Shown: positions 1-4,304 of the stretch, piece after piece
How positions within the stretch are numbered: the first letter of the stretch is position 1
How the letters are laid out: the number at the start of each line of letters is the position of its first letter
Origin: JAIFWV01 sp964580495
GTDB taxonomy: Bacteria; Patescibacteriota; Doudnabacteria; UBA920; O2-02-FULL-48-8
Direction of reading: 5' to 3'
Length of the DNA stretch: 5,838 nucleotides
Assembly: GCA_964580495.1 (NCBI GenBank)
Contig: CAZOKE010000031.1
Span: 1 to 5,838 of the forward strand
Notes under the pieces: model-generated
The model's database searches: none
What the model was told of the DNA's origin: nothing
Seen by the model: only the letters and a program-made list of their open reading frames with translations
Translations under genes and position numbers: made by a program

Positions 1-55
1 GAACCAAAATTATTATAAATATAAGGACATAAACCATTGAACGGTGTTTCGTCAT
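1..55 (-). CDS. Start of a possible membrane protein, cut by the window edge
   Basis: An ATG at 55 opens a frame that stays open to the left edge and gives 18 residues, starting MTKHRSMVYVLIF and continuing with an Ile/Val/Leu-rich stretch. A basic start followed by a hydrophobic run suits a signal anchor or first membrane helix. It begins 20 bases after the stop of the 169-aa membrane protein gene, on the same strand, so the two could be co-transcribed. No convincing Shine-Dalgarno sequence precedes the ATG. Only the N-terminus is visible, so no family can be named, and a chance open frame of this length is possible. Confidence 0.4.
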   Translation of the reverse strand, partial: MTKHRSMVYVLIFIIILV

Positions 56-75
56 ACTGTTATCGACTGGGCCAT

Positions 76-585
76 TTATGGTATTATCCATGCCCATAAT
101 GGTTTATCTAAAGGGTTCATTTTTCCAATATGAAAAAAGCCAACAATAGCATATACAATCCCAAGGACTGATACTAAATCAAATGTTCTGCTTTGTGGAT
201 TCGTCAAGAATGGATTTAATCCATTTTTAAAAATATAAATAAGTTCTGGAGATAAAGCAAGTAAACTCATTAACAGGACCAAAGATAAAATTACTTTTTG
301 GGTTCGATGGGATTGGTCGTGTTGTTTGCGTTGTTTGCTTAACAGCACACCCCCAGCTGATATTGAAGTCATCGTCTGGGGCTTACCAGTTAGACTTATA
401 TATATCGAGTATCCCCAAGTGTTCAAAAACAAACCAAGCAAAACCCATTTCATTTTGTTCTGAATATCTCTTTTTTTGCAATCAATAAAAATTAAAATTG
501 CGTACCAAAGACCATTTGCGATAAACCCCAAAATTAACAGAACAAAAACTACTCTTAAATAGTGGACAGAATCTACTGTTTGCAT
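76..585 (-). CDS. Four-helix integral membrane protein, function unknown
   Basis: This 169-aa protein has four hydrophobic segments at about residues 10-34, 45-65, 97-119 and 136-153. A basic, hydrophilic loop (about 83-96, KQRKQHDQSHRTQK) separates the two helix pairs. The first pair, with a charged turn (CKKRDIQNKMKW) before the second helix and an aromatic end (WGYSIYI), faintly recalls the two-helix PLDc_N-type membrane module, but this is too weak to assign. There are no catalytic motifs. The ATG at 585 is chosen because a TATACT -10-like hexamer lies about 20 bases upstream; there is no clear RBS, which fits a very short leader. It lies downstream of EndoQ, separated by about 190 bases of palindromic intergenic DNA, so it is probably a separate transcript. 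Confidence 0.75.
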   Translation of the reverse strand: MQTVDSVHYLRVVFVLLILGFIANGLWYAILIFIDCKKRDIQNKMKWVLLGLFLNTWGYSIYISLTGKPQTMTSISAGGVLLSKQRKQHDQSHRTQKVILSLVLLMSLLALSPELIYIFKNGLNPFLTNPQSRTFDLVSVLGIVYAIVGFFHIGKMNPLDKPLWAWIIP

Positions 586-604
586 AAGTTTTTTTACTAT
601 ATTA

Positions 605-610
605 AGTATA
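605..610 (-). promoter_or_regulatory. -10-like element (TATACT) for the 169-aa membrane protein
   Basis: TATACT on the minus strand matches five of six bases of the sigma-70 -10 consensus and lies 19 bases from the ATG at 585, predicting a leader of only about 12-15 bases. No good -35 is seen; the expected position falls inside the palindrome at 617-661. Support is the hexamer and spacing only. Confidence 0.35.
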
Positions 611-616
611 GCAAAT

Positions 617-661
617 CCCTCACATTCTACACAGCAGGTTCCATTTTGAAGAATGTGAGGG
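617..661. repeat. Palindromic element, CCCTCAC family, copy 1
   Basis: A perfect 12-bp inverted repeat, CCCTCACATTCT (617-628) and AGAATGTGAGGG (650-661), encloses a 21-base loop. The outer seven bases (CCCTCAC/GTGAGGG) also form the arms of the element at 4242-4290, and the loop size there is the same. It lies between EndoQ and the 169-aa gene. There is no T-run on either side, so it does not look like an intrinsic terminator. Confidence 0.6.
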
Positions 662-681
662 ACAATGCTTGGAAAAAGTAT

Positions 682-753
682 GAGCTTGCGCTGAGCAAGC
701 TCGGAGCAAATTTTATTTTAGAGATCCCGAACCTCGCTTCGCTCGTTCGGGAT
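682..753. repeat. Two adjacent hairpins downstream of EndoQ
   Basis: GAGCTTGC (682-689) pairs with GCAAGCTC (695-702) around a 5-base loop, and ATCCCGAAC (724-732) pairs with GTTCGGGAT (745-753) around CTCGCTTCGCTC. Both lie just past the EndoQ stop on the minus strand. The sequence after the second hairpin (minus sense) is A/T-rich but lacks a clean T-run, so transcript-end protection or a dispersed intergenic palindrome is as likely as termination. The 586-773 gap holds no gene I can support. Confidence 0.55.
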
Positions 754-773
754 GACCACTATTTATATTTTCC

Positions 774-2036
774 TTAAAAGAGGGTCACTTGCTCGGCTTG
801 TTTCAAAATTGCCTTACGTTCCTTATCATCATAAATATGGATTTTGCCGAAAATCCCGTCGTATCCGCCTTCGACGTGGACTTTGCCATCGCGGACCCTG
901 GTCACTGATTCAGCAACAGCTGAATCAGAAATTTTCGCAATTTCCTCTTTAGGTAAATCCAGTAAAATTTCAAATTCTGCTTTCTGCGCGGTCATTCGCT
1001 CATAAGTATCCAAAACTTTCTTGCCAATTCCTGTGCCATATGTTTCGGCTATTATTTCTTCCAGCGGAATCAAATTTTTGAACGGCACGGCATTATTAGG
1101 CCTAAATCCAAATTCCCTGTCCCCCAATTCGGACACGCGATTCAGTACGCCAACTAATAGTTTTTTGCCGCACTTGGGACAAACACCACCGTATTTTTTG
1201 GTTTCTTGAGGCAGACACGAATATTCACAATCGGCATGACCATCCAAATGGTATTTGCCTTCTTCCGGGAAGAACTCAATAGTGAACAAAAATTCTTTCG
1301 GATTCTTATTTTTGATAACGTTAATTATTTTATCGTACGAAAGTTCATTAACGTCGACCTCAAAAGCATTAGCCTCTCTGCCCAATTTTCTAAGACTGTG
1401 CGCGTCAGAATTGGAAACCAAACTGTATTTATCCAATCCCGAAATCTGCCAATTCATGGCGGGATCCGAAGACAATCCGGTCTCTAAAGCAAAAATATGT
1501 TTTGATTGATCGCCAAAAGCTTCGTCTACACTATCAAAGCCTGACAGCGATCCAAACAGGCCGAAATGCGGAGTCCAGACGTGCGCTGGAACAACTTCTG
1601 CCCGTTCATCAGCTTCTTTAACGATTTGAACCAAATCGGGGCATTTGATACCCATTATCGGCCGGCCGTCGGATTTGAGATTTGCCCCAGCCTTCTCCAA
1701 TCCGACCCTTATGTTATCGACTGCTTCGAAATTTGGCGCCCAAATCATATTGTGAATTCTTCTCACCTTGTCGCCTTGCTTGTAAATTGATGAGACCTCG
1801 CCTGATAAAAAGAAAAAAGCCTTAGAGCTTTTGTCCTTCATTTGATAAAGCCCCAGCTTAGTTTCGATTAAATTTTCTTTAAGTTCCGAAAGCCAGAGCG
1901 GGTGCGTTATATCGCCGGTTCCAACTACCTCAATTCCCTTCTTGTCCGCCCATTTACCAATATTCCCAGGATTGAGGTCCTGGGAACAAGCTCTGGAGTA
2001 TTTGCTATGTATTTGGAGGTCAGCTATTATCCGCAT
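774..2036 (-). CDS. endoQ: Endonuclease Q (EndoQ), PHP-family DNA repair nuclease
   Basis: This 420-aa protein matches the EndoQ/TIGR00375 family in length and order of motifs. EndoQ, characterised in Pyrococcus and found in some bacteria, nicks DNA 5' of deaminated bases such as uracil and hypoxanthine. The PHP metal-site motifs are visible: ADLQIHSKYSRA (residues 5-16), GTGDITHP (39-46), SGE with E80, H95, AHVWTPH (151-157) and SNSDAH (208-213). A Cys4 zinc finger follows (C270, C274, C286, C289 in CEYSC and CPKC), then a helical C-terminal part with GYDGIFGKI (391-399). Residue 8 is Gln where the PHP HxH motif usually starts with His. The ATG at 2036 starts directly on the first PHP strand, as in the family; the RBS is weak. 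It begins 13 bases after the stop of the acidic 116-aa gene, so the two probably share a transcript. Family assignment is confident; activity is inferred. Confidence 0.92.
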   Translation of the reverse strand: MRIIADLQIHSKYSRACSQDLNPGNIGKWADKKGIEVVGTGDITHPLWLSELKENLIETKLGLYQMKDKSSKAFFFLSGEVSSIYKQGDKVRRIHNMIWAPNFEAVDNIRVGLEKAGANLKSDGRPIMGIKCPDLVQIVKEADERAEVVPAHVWTPHFGLFGSLSGFDSVDEAFGDQSKHIFALETGLSSDPAMNWQISGLDKYSLVSNSDAHSLRKLGREANAFEVDVNELSYDKIINVIKNKNPKEFLFTIEFFPEEGKYHLDGHADCEYSCLPQETKKYGGVCPKCGKKLLVGVLNRVSELGDREFGFRPNNAVPFKNLIPLEEIIAETYGTGIGKKVLDTYERMTAQKAEFEILLDLPKEEIAKISDSAVAESVTRVRDGKVHVEGGYDGIFGKIHIYDDKERKAILKQAEQVTLF

Positions 2037-2049
2037 AATATCCGACTGC

Positions 2050-2400
2050 TTACAAACTTTTTGCGGTCTTTAACAACCCATCGGTCTCATCTTCCAGATC
2101 CGTCTCGAGGTCCTGGAGTTCTTGCTCGTCAGCCGCATTATCGAATTTCGTGATCAAAGTATCAAATTTGGAAAGCAAATCATTCCAATCTTCATTCTCC
2201 GGATCGTATCCGGATTCGATGAGCGCCATTATTTGCTCCATTTTGTCCCGAGTCTCAGGGCTTAATTTATCTGCCACTGAATCATAAAATTCGCGCACTC
2301 GCTCAGCTTCTTCGTCCTGCTCATCGAAATCTTCTTCTAAATCTACTTTGGATTGTGTATCAAACCTATCGCCGTAGTAATCTTGTTGTTCTCGTTCCAT
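2050..2400 (-). CDS. Acidic 116-aa hypothetical protein, first gene of the EndoQ operon
   Basis: I do not recognise a named family. The protein is strongly acidic, with D/E-rich ends (about 20-36 and 91-107) and no signal peptide, membrane helix or cysteine. A predicted helical core at about 46-95 reads LSPETRDKMEQIMALIESGY, then NEDWNDLLSKFDTL. This core aligns with residues 25-77 of the 100-aa protein encoded next upstream (shared L-S/T start, ES-Y, EDW, LL, F-N), so the two look like paralogues. An AAGGA lies about 13 bases before the ATG at 2400. The gene has a near-consensus promoter at 2508-2536 and a 5' leader of about 100 bases with two hairpins. With EndoQ 13 bases downstream, a partner or regulator of EndoQ, or a DNA-mimic-like acidic protein, is possible, but nothing in the sequence proves this. 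Confidence 0.8.
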   Translation of the reverse strand: MEREQQDYYGDRFDTQSKVDLEEDFDEQDEEAERVREFYDSVADKLSPETRDKMEQIMALIESGYDPENEDWNDLLSKFDTLITKFDNAADEQELQDLETDLEDETDGLLKTAKSL

Positions 2401-2434
2401 ATTTATTTTTGTTTCCTTGTCACCTTCATATCAT

Positions 2435-2472
2435 TCTCTCCCGAATCGGGAGAGATGTCTGCGAAGCAGAAA
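2435..2472. repeat. Palindrome, TCTCTCCCG family, copy 1, with a small adjacent hairpin
   Basis: TCTCTCCCGA (2435-2444) and TCGGGAGAGA (2446-2455) form an almost loop-less palindrome. A smaller stem, TCTGC/GCAGA with a GAA loop (2458-2470), follows. The pair falls in the 5' leader of the 116-aa/EndoQ transcript. The same TCTCTCCCG...CGGGAGAGA arms occur at 5279-5300 in the rRNA spacer, so this looks like a dispersed palindrome rather than a gene-specific control element. Confidence 0.55.
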
Positions 2473-2507
2473 GAGAGGGTGTTTTAAATTCCTTAGATAC
2501 AAAAAAG

Positions 2508-2536
2508 ATTTTACTCCCAATATATTCCGCTGTCAA
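2508..2536 (-). promoter_or_regulatory. Sigma-70-type promoter of the 116-aa/EndoQ operon
   Basis: On the minus strand a consensus -35 TTGACA (2531-2536) is followed by a 17-base spacer and TAAAAT (2508-2513, five of six). Transcription should start near 2501, giving a leader of about 100 bases. The -35 abuts the T-run of the terminator of the upstream gene. This is the best promoter in the window. Confidence 0.75.
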
Positions 2537-2568
2537 GAAAAACAAAAAAACTACTTACTTTAGCAGTT
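2537..2568 (-). terminator. Intrinsic terminator after the 100-aa gene
   Basis: On the minus strand, AACTGCT (2568-2562), a 6-base loop and AGTAGTT (2555-2549) form a 7-bp stem with one G-T pair. It is followed by a long T-rich run with a single G (about 2550-2540). It lies 15 bases past the stop of the 100-aa gene. Confidence 0.65.
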
Positions 2569-2582
2569 TTGTTTCGATCAAT

Positions 2583-2885
2583 TTATGCTTCGCCTATGGA
2601 TTTTTCGTGCCGCTTTTTCATTTCCAGAGCATTTTGGTGGATCGCCAGCAGTTTCATTTCTGAGGTTGAAGAAGATTCATTGGCAAAATCCAGCATCAAT
2701 CGCTGCAGATTTTCCAACAATCCATCCCAATCTTCCGGATGGATTGACGTCGGATAGCTTTCCTTGGCTAATTCCAAAAAATGCCAGATTGTATTTTTGG
2801 CATCGGTGGTGAGGCTGTGCTGAAGCAAAAAGAAAAGTTCCTCGGTTCGCTTGAGTAATTCGTTTTTATTGGGAGTTTCTACCAT
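2583..2885 (-). CDS. 100-aa helical hypothetical protein, paralogue of the 116-aa protein
   Basis: The family is not recognised. The frame extends upstream to a TTG at 2903, but the ATG at 2885 (MVETPNKNELLKR) is the better start: the extra residues (MYTYIY) are encoded by the promoter-like TATACT region. The product is mostly helical, with a core LTTDAKNTIWHFLELAKESY (25-44), then EDWDGLLENL (51-60) and LDFANES (65-71). That core aligns with residues 46-95 of the acidic protein encoded next. There is no signal peptide, membrane span or Cys. The C-terminus is basic (MKKRHEK), unlike the acidic paralogue, so charge complementarity between the two is possible. The gene is closed by its own terminator and starts almost at its predicted transcription start, so it may be translated from a leaderless or very short-leader mRNA. 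Confidence 0.75.
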   Translation of the reverse strand: MVETPNKNELLKRTEELFFLLQHSLTTDAKNTIWHFLELAKESYPTSIHPEDWDGLLENLQRLMLDFANESSSTSEMKLLAIHQNALEMKKRHEKSIGEA

Positions 2886-2894
2886 ATATATATA

Positions 2895-2900
2895 AGTATA
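2895..2900 (-). promoter_or_regulatory. -10-like element (TATACT) just upstream of the 100-aa gene
   Basis: TATACT sits 9 bases before the ATG at 2885, so transcription would begin at or a few bases before the start codon. No -35 is recognisable; that position is occupied by the upstream terminator hairpin. It resembles the TATACT hexamers before two other genes here. Confidence 0.35.
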
Positions 2901-2901
2901 C

Positions 2902-2942
2902 AAAAAATAAAACGGTTATGCACCTAAACCGTGCATAACCGT
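2902..2942 (-). terminator. Intrinsic terminator after the 130-aa secreted-protein gene
   Basis: ACGGTTATGCAC and GTGCATAACCGT form a perfect 12-bp stem with a 7-base loop (2912-2942). On the minus strand it is followed directly by TTTTATTTTTT. It starts 5 bases after the stop of the gene at 2947. Confidence 0.85.
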
Positions 2943-2946
2943 ACGT

Positions 2947-3339
2947 TTAACGCCCTTGTTTTTGCTCCAGGCTCATGTTGGAAATGGCTGCTATGGAGTG
3001 CCCGGCCGTGACTGCAATCGGCAGGATCCACCACAAACGACGAATATAAGGTTTGGAACTGTTCCTAAACCTGTGACTTAAGTACCAAACCCCGACATCA
3101 ACTGAACCCTGAAACACATACATACTGGCTCGGTTGCGGGCAAAGAGCCTGTCGACGGGATTGGCTTCGGTCAGCCCCTCATCAAAGCCGCGAAATGTCG
3201 TCTCCACATCGTACACAGTGGAAACAACCACGGCGATCCCCAGCAACTTGGGTGCAAGGTCTCGCTTGGTTTCCTGCTGTGCCCAAAGAGGCTGGAACGA
3301 AAATGCCACGAGAACTACTGCCAATATAATCTTCTTCAA
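2947..3339 (-). CDS. 130-aa exported or inner-membrane hypothetical protein
   Basis: The start is a TTG at 3339, preceded at 4 bases by a strong AAGGAGG. The longer frame to 3393 would run into the promoter. The N-terminus is a clear signal peptide (MKKIILAVVLVAF, cleavage likely after PLWA at residue 20). The mature part has moderately hydrophobic stretches at about 29-44, 72-87 and 102-120, with YDVETTFRGFDEG (43-55), EANP (58-61) and an H114 near the C-terminus. The D-x-ETT...EANP pattern resembles small multi-helix membrane proteins of the DUF5658 type; this is from memory and tentative. Codons look more GC-rich than in the neighbours. The gene stands alone, with its own promoter and terminator. 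Confidence 0.8.
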   Translation of the reverse strand: MKKIILAVVLVAFSFQPLWAQQETKRDLAPKLLGIAVVVSTVYDVETTFRGFDEGLTEANPVDRLFARNRASMYVFQGSVDVGVWYLSHRFRNSSKPYIRRLWWILPIAVTAGHSIAAISNMSLEQKQGR

Positions 3340-3363
3340 GTGTCCTCCTTCTTTTGACACTCG

Positions 3364-3393
3364 AGTATATAAAAATTGTTCCCGTTGATTCAA
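3364..3393 (-). promoter_or_regulatory. Promoter of the 130-aa secreted-protein gene
   Basis: On the minus strand TTGAAT (3388-3393, four of six) and TATACT (3364-3369, five of six) are separated by 18 bases. The leader would be about 18 bases and would contain the AAGGAGG ribosome site, which agrees with the TTG start at 3339. Confidence 0.65.
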
Positions 3394-3397
3394 ACAA

Positions 3398-3427
3398 ATA
3401 AAAAGTCTGCGTATGCTACCTACGCAG
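3398..3427 (-). terminator. Terminator of the Zn-ribbon microprotein gene
   Basis: CTGCGTA (3427-3421) and TACGCAG (3413-3407) form a 7-bp stem with a 7-base loop, followed on the minus strand by AC and a TTTTTAT run. The hairpin includes the stop codon (3422-3420) of the second frame of the microprotein gene, a compact arrangement that supports this as the real gene end. Confidence 0.65.
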
Positions 3428-3570
3428 CTCCGTTAGTTTTCTTGGGTTCCTGCTTTGGGAACAGGACAATTACCTGTTGCTTTTCGATCGGCATGCGATC
3501 AGTACAGATCGGGCACTCAGTATGGATACGCAAAGACATGAACAGGAACCCGGCAGTTGGGACAGAGCAT
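3420..3570 (-). pseudogene. Zn-ribbon microprotein gene split by a +1 frameshift
   Basis: An AAGGAGG lies 3 bases before an ATG at 3570. Frame one encodes MLCPNCRVPVHVFAYPY and stops at TGA (3517-3519). Shifting by +1 gives, without interruption, ...ECPICTDRMPIEKQQ, a hydrophobic patch (VIVLF) and a basic tail ending KKTNGAA, stop TAG at 3420-3422. CPNC in one frame and CPIC in the other make a textbook two-knuckle zinc ribbon when joined, about 49 aa in total. The gene has its own promoter and terminator, which argues for a functional unit. The break could be a sequencing error (one extra base), a genuine mutation or a programmed +1 shift; TAC-TGA-G just before the second CPxC is a conceivable shift site. 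Reading TGA as an amino acid does not restore the second CPxC. No specific family is claimed. Confidence 0.6.
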
Positions 3571-3589
3571 AACCCTCCTTAGTGCCGAT

Positions 3590-3618
3590 ATTATGCGCCA
3601 AAAATGACCATTTTACAA
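3590..3618 (-). promoter_or_regulatory. Promoter of the Zn-ribbon microprotein gene
   Basis: TTGTAA (3613-3618, four of six) and CATAAT (3590-3595, five of six) are spaced by 17 bases on the minus strand. The leader would be about 13 bases and would include AAGGAGG (3574-3580). Confidence 0.6.
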
Positions 3619-3771
3619 GAGCCTGTCACAGAATAGATGCAGTTTGATTTTGGTTTCTCCTCCCCTCCCCCCAGCAATCCGCGGATTTTAAGCGGTGAGC
3701 ACTTAGTCCCGTCTCGATTACACGGACGGAACGTCTCTGAAAAGCTGCTGTTCGAGCGTCCATATTTTAAG
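3619..3771. other. Intergenic DNA between 5S terminator and Zn-ribbon promoter
   Basis: I see no gene here. It holds a pyrimidine tract (3658-3672; G-rich on the minus strand, with runs of six, four and two G), a perfect 12-bp palindrome AATCCGCGGATT (3676-3687) and a direct repeat ATTTTAAGC (about 3685 and 3764). The short open frames across it overlap the 5S gene or lack ribosome sites and are not supported. Confidence 0.5.
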
Positions 3772-3782
3772 CAAATAAAAAA
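3772..3782 (-). terminator. T-run ending the rRNA operon
   Basis: The 5S terminal helix is followed immediately on the minus strand by TTTTTTATTT. The GC-rich 5S end helix (CCGCG/CGCGG) could supply the hairpin, so 5S release and termination may be coupled. No separate hairpin is seen. Confidence 0.5.
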
Positions 3783-3897
3783 CCGCGCATTGCCTACTTT
3801 CCCACCAGTCTTACACTGGAGTATCATGAGCGGTGCTACGTTTCACTTCTGAGTTCGGGATGGGATCAGGTGGTGCCGCAGCCCTTGAAACACGCGG
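3783..3897 (-). rRNA. rrf: 5S ribosomal RNA
   Basis: The minus strand carries the conserved 5S core: CCACCTGATCCCATCCCGAA, then CTCAGAAGTGAAAC, and GTGGGAAAGTAGG near the 3' end. The ends CCGCGTGT and ATGCGCGG pair as an 8-bp terminal helix with two G-T pairs, which sets a mature length of about 115 bases, normal for bacteria. It is the last RNA of the operon, more than 1.6 kb from the 23S end, whereas the usual spacer is below a few hundred bases. Confidence 0.95.
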
Positions 3898-3970
3898 AGA
3901 TCGTCGCAACTGGTTCGAACCTTCGCAATCCGCAGTAGCGGATGTGCTACGGTCGACATGTTGCTCCTCT

Positions 3971-4042
3971 CAAAAAATTTGTTCTCGGCCATCGTCCAAT
4001 GAATTAGTTCAATGTGCTCAGGCCTGCGACTCAAATTTTTTG
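3971..4042. repeat. Inverted repeat upstream of 5S
   Basis: CAAAAAATTTG (3971-3981) and CAAATTTTTTG (4032-4042) are perfect 11-bp arms 50 bases apart. They lie between the small membrane ORF and 5S and could form a precursor stem. A second stem (GTCGCA with TGCGAC) nests around the 5S leader, and GGTTCGAACC (3912-3921) is a perfect palindrome there. A role in 5S processing is inferred. Confidence 0.4.
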
Positions 4043-4053
4043 TAGATTTTAAG

Positions 4054-4173
4054 TTATTGAATTGGAAGGGTGTTTGATGTTATGGCGAAAATAAGAAAAC
4101 CTATAGCCGCGATAACAAGCAGCAGACCTACCAATTTGAGTGATGGCGAATACTTTTGCATCAACAGTTCCAT
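4054..4173 (-). CDS. Possible 39-aa single-span membrane microprotein inside the rRNA spacer
   Basis: ATG at 4173 to TAA at 4054 encodes MELLMQKYSPSLKLVG, then a strongly hydrophobic stretch (about residues 15-32, LVGLLLVIAAIGFLIFAI) and a short polar tail (TSNTLPIQ). A Lys-containing start followed by one clean 18-residue span is typical of genuine small membrane proteins and unlikely in rRNA spacer. Upstream is a weak GAAAG (9 bases before ATG) and a TAAAAT hexamer (about 4195-4200) that could be a -10. It lies between the large structured RNA and 5S, transcribed in the same direction. The family is unknown, and chance cannot be ruled out because the ribosome site is weak. Confidence 0.5.
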   Translation of the reverse strand: MELLMQKYSPSLKLVGLLLVIAAIGFLIFAITSNTLPIQ

Positions 4174-4241
4174 ACAATTACTTTCAACTCACTAATTTTA
4201 GCAGTTCGAAATAATTATGGAAAGAGGAAAACTATCCGTCC

Positions 4242-4290
4242 ATCCCTCACTTTGTACAATGAGGGTCCTCACTTGAACAAAGTGAGGGAT
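4242..4290. repeat. Palindromic element, CCCTCAC family, copy 2
   Basis: ATCCCTCACTTTGT (4242-4255) and ACAAAGTGAGGGAT (4277-4290) form a perfect 14-bp stem. The 21-base loop contains its own small palindrome, TGAGGGTCCTCA. Arms and loop length match the element at 617-661 (CCCTCAC/GTGAGGG, 21-base loop). It marks the 3' boundary of the structured spacer RNA on the minus strand; no T-run follows. Confidence 0.6.
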
Positions 4291-4304
4291 TGTTTGCCAG
4301 AAAA

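Noticed and set aside
562..952. Plus-strand ORFs over the EndoQ 3' end and spacer
   Set aside because: They are shadows of the EndoQ frame and of palindromic intergenic DNA, with no ribosome sites.
3420..3570. Reading TGA as an amino acid (codes 4/25) to repair the Zn-ribbon gene
   Set aside because: Reading through TGA in frame one does not give the second CPxC motif, whereas a +1 shift does. All other supported genes with a visible stop end in TAA, so they do not inform the code.
3912..3921. GGTTCGAACC, resembling a tRNA T-arm
   Set aside because: No matching acceptor, D or anticodon stems could be built on either strand; it is a simple palindrome near 5S.
3843..4034. ORF starting MAENKFFERSN with an upstream AGGAG-like site
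   Set aside because: Its C-terminal third is the 5S rRNA gene itself, so it is a chance frame.
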